Assembly (NCBI GenBank): GCA_016303235.1 | Contig: JAEDMB010000102.1 | Location: 1-6,973 of the forward strand | Direction of reading: 5' to 3' | Source of the DNA: Oscillospiraceae bacterium | GTDB taxonomy: Bacteria; Bacillota; Clostridia; Oscillospirales; Ruminococcaceae | DNA length: 6,973 bases | Notes under the pieces: generated by a model | Seen by the model: the letters and a program-made list of their open reading frames with translations, nothing else | The model's database searches: none | Told to the model about the DNA's origin: nothing | Position numbers and translations under genes: made by a program | In this document: one piece after another, positions 1 through 6,869 of the stretch | Position numbering within the stretch: the stretch's first letter is position 1 | Layout of the letters: the number at the start of each line of letters is the position of its first letter

Positions 1-332
1 CCGTAATTTGAAACTTCAAACCAGTCATCACAGTTAGTACCTTCATGCTTGTGTTTTTTTCCTCTTACTCTTGAGGCAATTATATTGAATCTGGGGAGTT
101 CAAATCTGAGTGTTTTATATTCCGGAAAAGGTTCGGGCTGATTTTCGGGAACGGGAAAATATTTCCACATACTGGCTGTATGCTCTATAACTTCATCTTT
201 CAGGAGGTCGTTATATTTGCGTATAAAAATTTCGACAGTATTTCTTATTTCTTCAGCAGTTGCCGAGGAATCAAGATTGTTGTATTCTTCAATGAAACTT
301 TCAGCAATATTTTTAAATGTATTTTCATTCAT
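1..332 (-). CDS. N-terminal part of a probable PP2C-type protein phosphatase (TerY-cluster), cut by left edge
   Basis: The gene reads right to left from ATG at 330-332 and stays open for 110 codons to the window edge, so the C-terminal part is missing. The first 80 or so residues are polar, probably helical, and unrecognised. From about residue 85 the sequence (ASRVRGKKHKHEGTNCDDWF) resembles the start of PP2C_2-type serine/threonine phosphatase domains, where an arginine-glycine, a histidine and a Q-D-A/W motif occur in this order. The second Asp of the CDDW stretch would be the first metal-binding aspartate; the usual Gln before it is Asp here. The gene starts 15 nt after the stop of the vWA gene, with a modest AGG 7 nt before ATG, so both are probably one transcript. 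vWA (TerY), PP2C phosphatase and a kinase are known to be associated as the TerY-P triad. The phosphatase call rests on the short conserved block plus context; the catalytic core is not visible. Confidence 0.6.
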   Translation of the reverse strand, partial: MNENTFKNIAESFIEEYNNLDSSATAEEIRNTVEIFIRKYNDLLKDEVIEHTASMWKYFPVPENQPEPFPEYKTLRFELPRFNIIASRVRGKKHKHEGTNCDDWFEVSNY

Positions 333-347
333 AGCCTTACCTAAAAA

Positions 348-995
348 TCAGGGAACAATTACAAATCCCTGAGGAGGAGGCGGGAGCTGTATAGCACCGC
401 CGGGTTTTTCGTCAAGTTTCTGCGAGGACATTTTAACTGAACTTGAAACCCATGCGAAAAAGCTTGCAAGGTCGCCTGATGACAGATTATTCATCATAAG
501 AACGTTTTCAGTAATCTGTTTAAGATATTCAGTTTTTACATTTGAACCCGCACCGCAGGCAATTATATTTGCAGTCTTGACTGATTTTATTCTCTGCACA
601 GCATTTCTGAAATCCTCTGTATCAGTAGGACAGCCGTCAGTAAGAATAAATACAAGGGGTTTCCAGTCCCCTTTCTGAGTTTCAGTAGATTTTCTCACTT
701 CATTTTCTATGCAGTCAGCGAGAACATTTAAAGCACCTCCGAGAGCAGTAGCACCGCTTGCCTTGAGCTGAGGTTCTTTAAAGAGCATAAGTTCAGTAAG
801 CGGAGAAGTCTGACGTGCAGAGCTGTCAAAAGTAATAACAGATATATAAGCAGTTTCGAGAGCCTGCGGGTCGCTTTTAAGTTCGGAAAGCAAAGCTTTT
901 ATTCCCTGTCTTACAGCCTCAATAGGTTCGCCGTTCATAGAGCCGGAGCAGTCGAGAAGCAGATAAACAGGCAGTCTTCTTGAAAAATCTGACAT
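348..995 (-). CDS. terY-like: TerY-like von Willebrand factor A domain protein
   Basis: This 215-residue protein is almost entirely one vWA domain. After the typical TerY start (RRLPVYLLLDCSGSM) the metal-ion-dependent adhesion site is complete: D15-x-S17-x-S19, T83 in the GATALGGAL stretch and D120 in LTDG. It has no signal peptide or membrane segment, so it should act in the cytoplasm as a metal-dependent protein-binding module. The C-terminal tail is proline-rich (four prolines near QLPPPPQGF). The start at 993-995 is chosen because AAAGGAG lies 8 nt upstream; an in-frame ATG at 1077-1079 exists but falls inside the -35 box of the promoter, so it cannot be on that transcript. The next gene begins 15 nt downstream and looks like a PP2C phosphatase. 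In known TerY-P clusters such proteins work with a kinase and phosphatase in stress or tellurium-resistance-linked signalling; the exact role here is unknown. Confidence 0.9.
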   Translation of the reverse strand: MSDFSRRLPVYLLLDCSGSMNGEPIEAVRQGIKALLSELKSDPQALETAYISVITFDSSARQTSPLTELMLFKEPQLKASGATALGGALNVLADCIENEVRKSTETQKGDWKPLVFILTDGCPTDTEDFRNAVQRIKSVKTANIIACGAGSNVKTEYLKQITENVLMMNNLSSGDLASFFAWVSSSVKMSSQKLDEKPGGAIQLPPPPQGFVIVP

Positions 996-1003
996 TAAAT
1001 AAT

Positions 1004-1010
1004 CTCCTTT
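1004..1010 (-). promoter_or_regulatory. Ribosome binding site fixing the vWA gene start
   Basis: On the minus strand the site reads AAAGGAG, with 8 nt to the ATG at 993-995. It decides between this start and the longer reading frame that begins 28 codons upstream. Confidence 0.85.
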
Positions 1011-1050
1011 CAGGATTAAATTAAACATTATCATATAACGGTTTTTGGTA

Positions 1051-1079
1051 ATTATAACATACAATTCAAAAAAAGTCAA
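1051..1079 (-). promoter_or_regulatory. Sigma-A promoter of the vWA/PP2C operon
   Basis: On the minus strand the -35 box is TTGACT (1074-1079), the spacer is 17 nt, and the -10 box is TATAAT (1051-1056) preceded by TGT, an extended -10 element. This matches the vegetative sigma-A consensus at 11 of 12 positions. The transcript should start near 1044, giving a leader of about 50 nt before the vWA start codon. I see no operator-like repeat overlapping it, which suggests fairly constitutive expression. Confidence 0.88.
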
Positions 1080-1123
1080 GTTATTTCGCCTAAATTTTGT
1101 ATGAAAAACACAAAATCATTCCT

Positions 1124-1140
1124 TTAAGAAAAAATTAAGA
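1124..1140 (+). promoter_or_regulatory. Direct repeat TTAAGA-N5-TTAAGA, candidate response-regulator binding site
   Basis: Two identical hexamers, TTAAGA at 1124-1129 and 1135-1140, are separated by 5 nt, an 11-bp period that puts them on the same face of the helix. OmpR/PhoB-family regulators, for example Bacillus PhoP, bind tandem hexamers with this spacing. The repeat sits 13 nt before a possible -10 box (GATAAT, 1154-1159) that lacks a good -35, as expected for a regulator-activated promoter. The operon just downstream encodes such a regulator, so autoregulation is the simplest reading. The sequence is AT-rich, so chance occurrence is possible. Confidence 0.45.
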
Positions 1141-1143
1141 TTT

Positions 1144-1175
1144 ATATCAGTCCGATAATAAGAAACGTCTGATAT
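1144..1175. repeat. Inverted repeat ATATCAG-N18-CTGATAT upstream of the YfhO operon
   Basis: The arms lie at 1144-1150 and 1169-1175 and are perfect over 7 bp; with a small gap they extend to TTTATATCAG and CTGATATTATAAA. The 18-nt centre contains the candidate -10 box GATAAT. It could be a repressor operator bracketing the promoter. If transcription starts further upstream, it could instead be an RNA hairpin in the leader. Confidence 0.4.
1154..1159 (+). promoter_or_regulatory. Possible -10 box (GATAAT) of the YfhO/two-component operon
   Basis: GATAAT matches the -10 consensus at 5 of 6 positions. No convincing -35 lies 16-18 nt upstream; the TTAAGA repeat occupies the adjacent region instead. 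Transcription would start near 1166 and leave a leader of about 32 nt to the ATG at 1198. TATTAT at 1173-1178 is an alternative -10 but would leave almost no room for the ribosome binding site. Confidence 0.35.
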
Positions 1176-1187
1176 TATAAACTTGAC

Positions 1188-1197
1188 AGGAGAGGAG
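1188..1197 (+). promoter_or_regulatory. Double ribosome binding site before the yfhO-family gene
   Basis: AGGAG occurs twice in succession (1188-1192 and 1193-1197). The first copy is 5 nt before ATG 1198, and the second is 12 nt before ATG 1210. This is why the exact start codon stays uncertain between these two. A TTG at 1183 lies upstream of both sites and is unlikely. Confidence 0.6.
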
Positions 1198-3696
1198 ATG
1201 GGGATTAAAATGATAAAGAGATATAATTATGAAATTATACTTACATTCATATTTGTAATTATGCTTATAATTGTATTTGTTTTCAGCGGAGCAGATGCAT
1301 GGGGTTCAGAAACAGACTGGATAAACCAGCATTTTGCTATACCGGAATATTTCCGGACAAGATTTTATTCTACGGGAGATATTTTTCCTGATTTTGCATT
1401 ACAGCTTGGTGGAGGTCAGAATATATATAATCTTGCATATTATGGAATTTTTAATCCTCTGTACTTTCCGGCATATCTTATGCCAGGGCTAAGAATGTCG
1501 GAATATATACAGATTGTCAGTATATTATCTGTCTATATATCATGTATTCTTTTTTATAAATTTATTAAAAGCAGATTTAATAAACGCAAGGCGTTTCTGA
1601 TTTCGCTGATATTTATGTTTTCTGCACCTTTAATATATCACAGTCACAGGCATATAATGTTTATCCAGTATATGCCGTTTCTGATAGGTTCACTTATGGT
1701 ATGTACAGATATGGACAGCCTTAAAAACAGAATTATTCTTGCAGTATTTTCCTGCTGTATAATGCTTGTAAGTTTTTATTTCAGTATAAGTGTATTTCTG
1801 GTGATATTCATATATATGATATATAATTCATATGAAAAGCATATCAGGGCAGATTTCAGAATGTTAAAATATATATTTCTCGGAGTAATCATATCAGGAT
1901 TTATGTGGATTCCGGTGCTGTTTACACTTTTAAGCGGTCGGGAGGCGGGAACATCTTCATTAAATATAACAGAACTTATTTTTCCGCATGCAAATGCAGA
2001 TTATATGCTTTACAGTCCGTATTCAATGGGACTTACAGGAACAGTGATTATATTTGCAGTATCAGGAATATTTTCTGATGAAAAGCACAGAAAAATACTT
2101 TCATGGATATTTCTTATTATAATGTGTTTTCCGTTAATAGTATATATTCTGAACGGAAAGCTCTATGCTGATTCAAAGATACTTATACCGTTTATACCGC
2201 TTGCACTGATTTTATGCGGAAACAAAATCAGAAGGAAAGATATATTTAAGATTTCAGCAGTAATGATATTGTTTGTAATTTCGTATATTCTTTTCAGCGG
2301 GAACAGTAAAAAGATTTTAGTGCTTACAGTGTGTGATTTAATCGTATCAATGATTTTTCTTGTCAGGTTCAGGGATTGCAGAAGATATATTCCGGCGGTG
2401 ATATTCGGATTTGTATGCTGTATATCAGTAAATCTGAGTGATAATTTTGTAACGCATACTGAAATTGAAGAATTTTATTCAGATGAAATACAGGAGCTTA
2501 CAGATAGAACTATTGCCGGAGATTACAGCTTTTACAGATTTGCAAATGACAATCCGAAGCTTGTAAATTCCATATACGGAAACGAATACTATACATCGAC
2601 AATATATTCATCAATAAGCAATCAGGATTTCCGAAAATTCAGGTTTGAGACATCAGCAGGAGAAAATCAGTGCCGTAACAATGCATTGCAGACACAGCCA
2701 TATAATGAGATATTTAATATACTGATGGGGTGCAGATACAGAATAAGCGAAAAATATAATCCTATGTATGGTGAAACATGTGCTGACAGCACAGGGAAAT
2801 ACAATCTTTTCAGAAACAGCATGGCTTTTTCAGTGGGATATGCATCATCAAATATAATGAGTGAAGATGTATTTAATTCTCTTGACTGGAATGAAAAGGC
2901 AGAAGCACTGCTTGAAAACATCATAACAGATACAGACAGTAAAAATACCATATATCCCGATAAAATGACAGAGATTTCATGTAATTTTGACAGACTTTGC
3001 GATACGGGCAGAATCAGGAAAGTAAATCAGGCATATGAAGTAAAAAGTGATATGCCGTTTAAAATATTTATAAATCCGGAAAATATGTCAGAAAATCTGA
3101 TTATGCTTAAATTCCGTGCAGATAACCGCATAGGCAATAAGAGAGAAGATATTTCAGTAAGCGTTAACGGAGTTAAAAATAAACTTTCCGCACCTGACTG
3201 GAAGTATAATAATAAAAATTATGATTTTACATATATATTATCTTCGGATAAGCCTGTAAAAAGTCTTATGTTTGAGTTTTCGGGCGGAAATTATATGCTT
3301 TCGGATTTTGAAATATACAGTCTTGATGTATCGGCATTTGAAAGTATGCAGAGAGATGATTTCAATATAGACCGTGCATTTACAAAAGGGGATACTATAC
3401 AGGGCAGTATAAACGTAACACATGACGGGTGGTTTAATCTTTCAGTACCTTATGATAAGGGATTTAAAATAAGCGTTGACGGAGCAGATACTGAATATTA
3501 TAAAACAAATACAGCATTTATAGGATTTCCTATAAATGCCGGAAAACATAATATAATTATAGAATATCATGCTCCGTTCAGGACAGCAGGAATAGTCACA
3601 TCATTAACAGGAACAGTTATATTTTTGTATTCAATAGTTTGTGAAATAAATTGTTACAGAGTCAGAAAAAAATTCAGAAGGAAGTGTTTTATATGA
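1198..3696 (+). CDS. yfhO-like: YfhO-family polytopic membrane protein, probable extracytoplasmic glycosyltransferase
   Basis: From ATG 1198 the protein has 832 residues; ATG 1210 (828 residues) is almost as likely. The first membrane segment (about 13-30) is followed by the family signature on the outside: D33, then GSETDWINQH (D40, W41, H45), then LGGGQN (71-75) and YYG (81-83). About a dozen more hydrophobic segments follow to residue 412. An outside domain of roughly 385 residues comes next, with the typical C-terminal YfhO motifs PYDKGF (751-756) and AFIGFP (773-778). A last membrane helix (about 798-818) and a basic tail (RVRKKFRRK) complete it. This topology places the large domain outside and both ends inside. 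Bacillus and Listeria YfhO proteins are GT-C-like enzymes that move sugars from undecaprenyl-phosphate to lipoteichoic acid; the substrate here is unknown. No CsbB-type partner that would make the lipid-linked sugar is in the window. Its stop overlaps the regulator start by 4 nt, so the two are probably translationally coupled. Confidence 0.88.
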   Translation: MGIKMIKRYNYEIILTFIFVIMLIIVFVFSGADAWGSETDWINQHFAIPEYFRTRFYSTGDIFPDFALQLGGGQNIYNLAYYGIFNPLYFPAYLMPGLRMSEYIQIVSILSVYISCILFYKFIKSRFNKRKAFLISLIFMFSAPLIYHSHRHIMFIQYMPFLIGSLMVCTDMDSLKNRIILAVFSCCIMLVSFYFSISVFLVIFIYMIYNSYEKHIRADFRMLKYIFLGVIISGFMWIPVLFTLLSGREAGTSSLNITELIFPHANADYMLYSPYSMGLTGTVIIFAVSGIFSDEKHRKILSWIFLIIMCFPLIVYILNGKLYADSKILIPFIPLALILCGNKIRRKDIFKISAVMILFVISYILFSGNSKKILVLTVCDLIVSMIFLVRFRDCRRYIPAVIFGFVCCISVNLSDNFVTHTEIEEFYSDEIQELTDRTIAGDYSFYRFANDNPKLVNSIYGNEYYTSTIYSSISNQDFRKFRFETSAGENQCRNNALQTQPYNEIFNILMGCRYRISEKYNPMYGETCADSTGKYNLFRNSMAFSVGYASSNIMSEDVFNSLDWNEKAEALLENIITDTDSKNTIYPDKMTEISCNFDRLCDTGRIRKVNQAYEVKSDMPFKIFINPENMSENLIMLKFRADNRIGNKREDISVSVNGVKNKLSAPDWKYNNKNYDFTYILSSDKPVKSLMFEFSGGNYMLSDFEIYSLDVSAFESMQRDDFNIDRAFTKGDTIQGSINVTHDGWFNLSVPYDKGFKISVDGADTEYYKTNTAFIGFPINAGKHNIIIEYHAPFRTAGIVTSLTGTVIFLYSIVCEINCYRVRKKFRRKCFI
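3678..3684 (+). promoter_or_regulatory. Ribosome binding site of the response regulator, inside the end of the yfhO-family gene
   Basis: AAGGAAG lies 8 nt before ATG 3693 and within the last codons of the preceding gene. It supports ATG 3693 over a TTG 14 codons upstream, and it creates an ATGA overlap of stop and start. Confidence 0.8.
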
Positions 3697-4415
3697 ACAG
3701 TTTTGAATCATCATCAATACTTGTTGTAGACGATGACAAAGATATAGTAAATGCGATATCGAAAGTTCTTGAAAAGGAGGGGTATAAAATTTACAAGGCA
3801 TATAATGGTTTTGAAGCTCTTGATGTTCTTGTGCAGAATGATGTTCACCTTATTATAATAGATATAATGATGCCAAAGCTTGACGGACTTTCCGCAATGA
3901 TGAAAATACGTGCTACAAGAAATATTCCGATAATAGTATTGTCAGCGAAATCGGAGGACAGTGACAAGATACTTGGCTTGTCAATGGGAGCAGATGATTA
4001 TATTACAAAGCCATACAATCCAATGGAACTTGTTGCGAGAGTAAATTCCAATCTTCGGAGATATTTAAGCCTTGGAGCAATAGACAGCAGAACGGAAAGC
4101 GACTGCATACGCAACGGTGGACTTTTACTTAATATACGTGAAAAACAGCTTTATTCGGACGGTGAACCCGTAAAGCTTACTGCTACGGAATTTAAAATAA
4201 TTGAATTGCTTATGAAGAATGCAGGAAGAATATTTTCGGCAGAGGAGATATATTCAAGGGTATGGAATGAAGAATCATATTCCGTTGAAAATACGGTTAT
4301 GGTACATATAAGGCATATCAGGGAGAAAATAGAAATCAATCCGAGTGACCCCCGCTATCTTAAAGTTGTGTGGGGAATAGGCTATAAGATTGAAAAAATT
4401 CGGGAGGTGCATTAA
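3693..4415 (+). CDS. OmpR/PhoB-family DNA-binding response regulator
   Basis: The 240-residue cytoplasmic protein has the standard length and two-domain plan. The receiver domain (about 8-120) has the acidic pocket D13-D14-D15, the phosphate-accepting D57 in IDIMMPKLDG, S84 and K106-P107, so all key residues are present. The winged-helix DNA-binding domain (about 150-236) shows LTATEFKIIELL, the recognition-helix region SVENTVMVHIRHIREKI and the closing wing YLKVVWGIGYKIE, typical of VanR/PhoB-like regulators. It should be phosphorylated by the histidine kinase encoded 1 nt downstream and then bind tandem DNA repeats. A TTAAGA direct repeat upstream of the operon is a candidate site. The start at 3693 overlaps the yfhO-family stop (ATGA) and has a good ribosome binding site. 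The family is certain; the target genes are not. Confidence 0.95.
   Translation: MNSFESSSILVVDDDKDIVNAISKVLEKEGYKIYKAYNGFEALDVLVQNDVHLIIIDIMMPKLDGLSAMMKIRATRNIPIIVLSAKSEDSDKILGLSMGADDYITKPYNPMELVARVNSNLRRYLSLGAIDSRTESDCIRNGGLLLNIREKQLYSDGEPVKLTATEFKIIELLMKNAGRIFSAEEIYSRVWNEESYSVENTVMVHIRHIREKIEINPSDPRYLKVVWGIGYKIEKIREVH
4402..4409 (+). promoter_or_regulatory. Ribosome binding site of the histidine kinase
   Basis: GGGAGGTG inside the last codons of the regulator gene is a strong match to the 16S anti-Shine-Dalgarno sequence. Its GGAGG core is 9 nt before ATG 4417 and 12 nt before ATG 4420, favouring the former. An upstream in-frame TTG at 4390 precedes this site and is rejected. Confidence 0.85.
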
Positions 4416-4416
4416 A

Positions 4417-6783
4417 ATGATGAAACTTTTAAAATCTGTAAAAACAAGGGTAACTGCATTTATACTGGCAGTTATTATAATAGGAGCGTGTGCGTTCGGG
4501 TTTGCAAATTCATTTGCGGAAAACAGTGATTATTTTAACTATACATCAAGCGGTATTGAAAGCTATGAATACAGCGACAGTATGACGAATTTATTCGATA
4601 AGCTCTGGCTTATTGGAAATACATATCTTAAAAATACGGATTCAAAGGGAAAATATACCTGTTCAAAGGAACTTGAAAGCTCAATAAAATCAGCTCTTAC
4701 AGAAAAAGGTCTGCTTGATGAAAACGGAAAGCCTGAGCTTGATTATATTAATGATTTCAGATATTATGTATCATACGGAAATTCAGTATTTTCAAATACA
4801 GACAGCACATATGAGGAACTTATAAAAAATTATAGTCAGTATTGTCTTTCTTACAGAGGAGATTACACGAATATTCCGCAGTATATGTATCATGGTGTGC
4901 ATTATAATTCGTGGTACAGTACAAGCTACGGAATGTATTACTATAATTTCAATTCAACGGAAAAGAATGTAGCATTGTTTGATTTTGATACAACTGGACT
5001 TGACTATTATACAGATAACTACGGAGTAAAAATATATTACAAAAAAGACGGTTCAACGCCTCTGCCGATTGATTATGAAAATTATGAATACGAATATAAC
5101 GATTATTATGAATCGGAAGAAATAGTTGAAGAAACAACGATAGTACCTTATCGGACTCCCAAAAACGGAGAAATAATGATATATGACGGACAGGCAAACG
5201 AATGGCATAAAGTTGATTATTCAAATTTTTCTGAATATGAAGGCAGTAATGAAAATCTTAAAATAGCAATAATTCCGTCAGATAATCTTATAGCTGAATA
5301 TGAAAACAATCTGACTGCAAGAAATCAGCAGGAAGAAAATATTACAAAAAATATAGTATTTATAATACCGTTTTTAATTCTTGCATTTTTATTAAGTATA
5401 TATGTAGCAGTTGCAGACGGCTGGAGCGTTAAGGAAAATAAATTTGTATTCCGTTCTGTGGACAGAATATGGAGTGAAGTTATAATACTGGGAATACTGG
5501 GATTACTTATTCTTGTCGGAATGTTCATATCTCCTGATATAATACATATAATAAGTAAATCAGGCTGGAATTTTCTGATTGTTTTGTATACTATGATTTT
5601 TCCTGTTATATATTCCGGAATATTATTTCTGCTATGCATATTTTCAAGAAAATTCAAATGTGGTAAATTTCTTGAAACAACTGTTTTGGTAAAAATATTG
5701 AAGAAAATTTTCAGATGGCTGAAAAAAGGCTTTGCAATAGTCCGAAAAGAATGGAGTCAAAGAATATCAGCAAAATATATAATCAGAAACAATGCATTTG
5801 CATTTAAATTTTTAAAAAGACTGGGAATATGCAGTATTGCAGAAATAATTATAATAATTATGGGAATAGATTTCAGAAGTACAGGAATTATAATTATATG
5901 CAGTTTGCTTATACTGGGTTTGTATGTATTTCTTAATTTCAACGATTTGCAGTCAATGACTAAACTAAGCGAGCGAATCGAAAACATGACAAAAGGTGAT
6001 TACAGTCCGTCAAGCGTTCCGGAGAAAGATGTCACTTATAAAATGAATCTTATGCTTGACAATATTTCAGACGGAATACAGACAGCGGTCGAAAATCAAA
6101 TAAAATCGGAGCGTATGAAAATTGACCTTGTAACAAATGTATCACACGACCTCAAAACTCCGCTGACATCGATAATAAGCTATATAGATTTGCTTTCAGC
6201 GGAAGAACTTACTCCGGAAGCATCTGATTATGTAAAGATACTTGAACAGAAATCGGCAAGACTTAAATCAATAGTATCTGATTTATTTGACCTTGCAAAG
6301 GCTACAAGCAATACTGATATAGCACCCGAAAATATAGATATGGCAGTGCTTATTGAACAGGTCAGAGCGGATATGTCGGACAAAATAGAAAAATACGGCA
6401 GGGAAATCCGCATGGATATTCAGACGGAGACAGCTCCCATATATGCAGAGGGAAAAAAGCTTTACAGAGTATATCAGAATCTTATAGACAATGCTCTTAA
6501 GTATTCAATGAACGGAACAAGAATATACATAAAGCTTTACGCAGTACAAAACGAGGTAATAACAGAGATAAAAAATATATCGGCTTATGAAATGAAATTC
6601 ACTCCGGAGGAAATAACCGAACGCTTTACAAGGGGTGATGAATCACGTACAAGCGAGGGAAACGGTTTAGGACTTTCGATAGCAAAAAGTTTCACTGAAG
6701 CTTGTGGAGGTAATTTCAATATAAAAATAGACGGAGATGTATTTATTGCAGAAACAAAATTTCCTCTCCGAAAAACCGAATAA
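4417..6783 (+). CDS. Multi-pass sensor histidine kinase with large outside domain
   Basis: The 788-residue kinase is the expected partner of the regulator that ends 1 nt before its ATG. Helix 1 (about 11-31) leads to an outside domain of roughly 280 residues (32-312), rich in Tyr, Asn, Asp and Glu, most strikingly near 205-245. Five more membrane segments follow at about 313-333, 355-373, 386-409, 471-484 and 489-508. A basic cytoplasmic loop (410-468) separates the last two from the rest, and this topology leaves the kinase core inside. A HAMP-like linker (509-565) precedes the dimerisation and phosphoacceptor helix with H577 in VSHDLKTPLTS. The ATPase domain has an N box (N688-LIDN692-ALKYS) and the motif EGNGLGLSIAK (G748, G750, G752). 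The usual DxGxG G1 box is not recognisable: the segment reads IKNISAYEMKFTPEEITERF. From memory of related clostridial kinases, KNIS-type sequences are common at this point. The length is about twice that of a simple VanS-type kinase. The signal is unknown; envelope state is inferred from the YfhO neighbour. Confidence 0.94.
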   Translation: MMKLLKSVKTRVTAFILAVIIIGACAFGFANSFAENSDYFNYTSSGIESYEYSDSMTNLFDKLWLIGNTYLKNTDSKGKYTCSKELESSIKSALTEKGLLDENGKPELDYINDFRYYVSYGNSVFSNTDSTYEELIKNYSQYCLSYRGDYTNIPQYMYHGVHYNSWYSTSYGMYYYNFNSTEKNVALFDFDTTGLDYYTDNYGVKIYYKKDGSTPLPIDYENYEYEYNDYYESEEIVEETTIVPYRTPKNGEIMIYDGQANEWHKVDYSNFSEYEGSNENLKIAIIPSDNLIAEYENNLTARNQQEENITKNIVFIIPFLILAFLLSIYVAVADGWSVKENKFVFRSVDRIWSEVIILGILGLLILVGMFISPDIIHIISKSGWNFLIVLYTMIFPVIYSGILFLLCIFSRKFKCGKFLETTVLVKILKKIFRWLKKGFAIVRKEWSQRISAKYIIRNNAFAFKFLKRLGICSIAEIIIIIMGIDFRSTGIIIICSLLILGLYVFLNFNDLQSMTKLSERIENMTKGDYSPSSVPEKDVTYKMNLMLDNISDGIQTAVENQIKSERMKIDLVTNVSHDLKTPLTSIISYIDLLSAEELTPEASDYVKILEQKSARLKSIVSDLFDLAKATSNTDIAPENIDMAVLIEQVRADMSDKIEKYGREIRMDIQTETAPIYAEGKKLYRVYQNLIDNALKYSMNGTRIYIKLYAVQNEVITEIKNISAYEMKFTPEEITERFTRGDESRTSEGNGLGLSIAKSFTEACGGNFNIKIDGDVFIAETKFPLRKTE

Positions 6784-6792
6784 AATATTCAA

Positions 6793-6825
6793 GGGCGGAT
6801 TTTAAAAAAATCCGTCCGATTTTTT
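6793..6825 (+). terminator. Intrinsic terminator of the YfhO/two-component operon
   Basis: An 11-bp stem (6793-6803 with 6807-6817, GGGCGGATTTT against AAAATCCGTCC, one G-U pair) closes a 3-nt loop. It is followed by GA and six T residues. It begins 9 nt after the kinase stop and separates the operon from the lipoprotein gene. Confidence 0.88.
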
Positions 6826-6840
6826 CAAAAAAGTTCGTCT

Positions 6841-6869
6841 TTTTCAGTGTTTAAAATCACTTGTATATA
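6841..6869 (+). promoter_or_regulatory. Weak candidate promoter of the lipoprotein gene
   Basis: TTTTCA (6841-6846) and TATATA (6864-6869), 17 nt apart, each match the sigma-A consensus at 4 of 6 positions. TATAAA at 6866-6871 is an alternative -10. A promoter of its own is expected because a terminator lies just upstream. The -35 would overlap the left arm of the inverted repeat, and the transcription start would fall in or just after the right arm. Confidence 0.3.

Noticed and set aside
996..1079. 28-codon N-terminal extension of the vWA gene from ATG 1079
   Set aside because: It starts inside the -35 box of a near-consensus promoter and has no ribosome binding site, whereas ATG 995 has AAAGGAG at 8 nt and matches the family start.
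1080..1197. Riboswitch or small RNA in the divergent intergenic region
   Set aside because: The region is short and AT-rich, and I find no conserved riboswitch core or terminator; the repeats present are explained better as protein binding sites.
2667..2951. Antisense open frame of 94 codons inside the yfhO-family gene
   Set aside because: It is a shadow of a well-supported coding frame, with no ribosome binding site or recognisable motif. The same applies to the antisense frames at 3238-3423, 4151-4339, 4949-5224, 5325-5657, 5757-5987 and 6228-6413.
3651..3692. TTG start giving 14 extra residues on the response regulator
   Set aside because: The extension lies in the yfhO-family coding region and precedes the clear ribosome binding site at 3678-3684; receiver domains normally begin close to the chosen ATG.
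4390..4416. TTG start giving 9 extra residues on the histidine kinase
   Set aside because: The strong GGGAGGTG site lies downstream of this TTG and serves ATG 4417.
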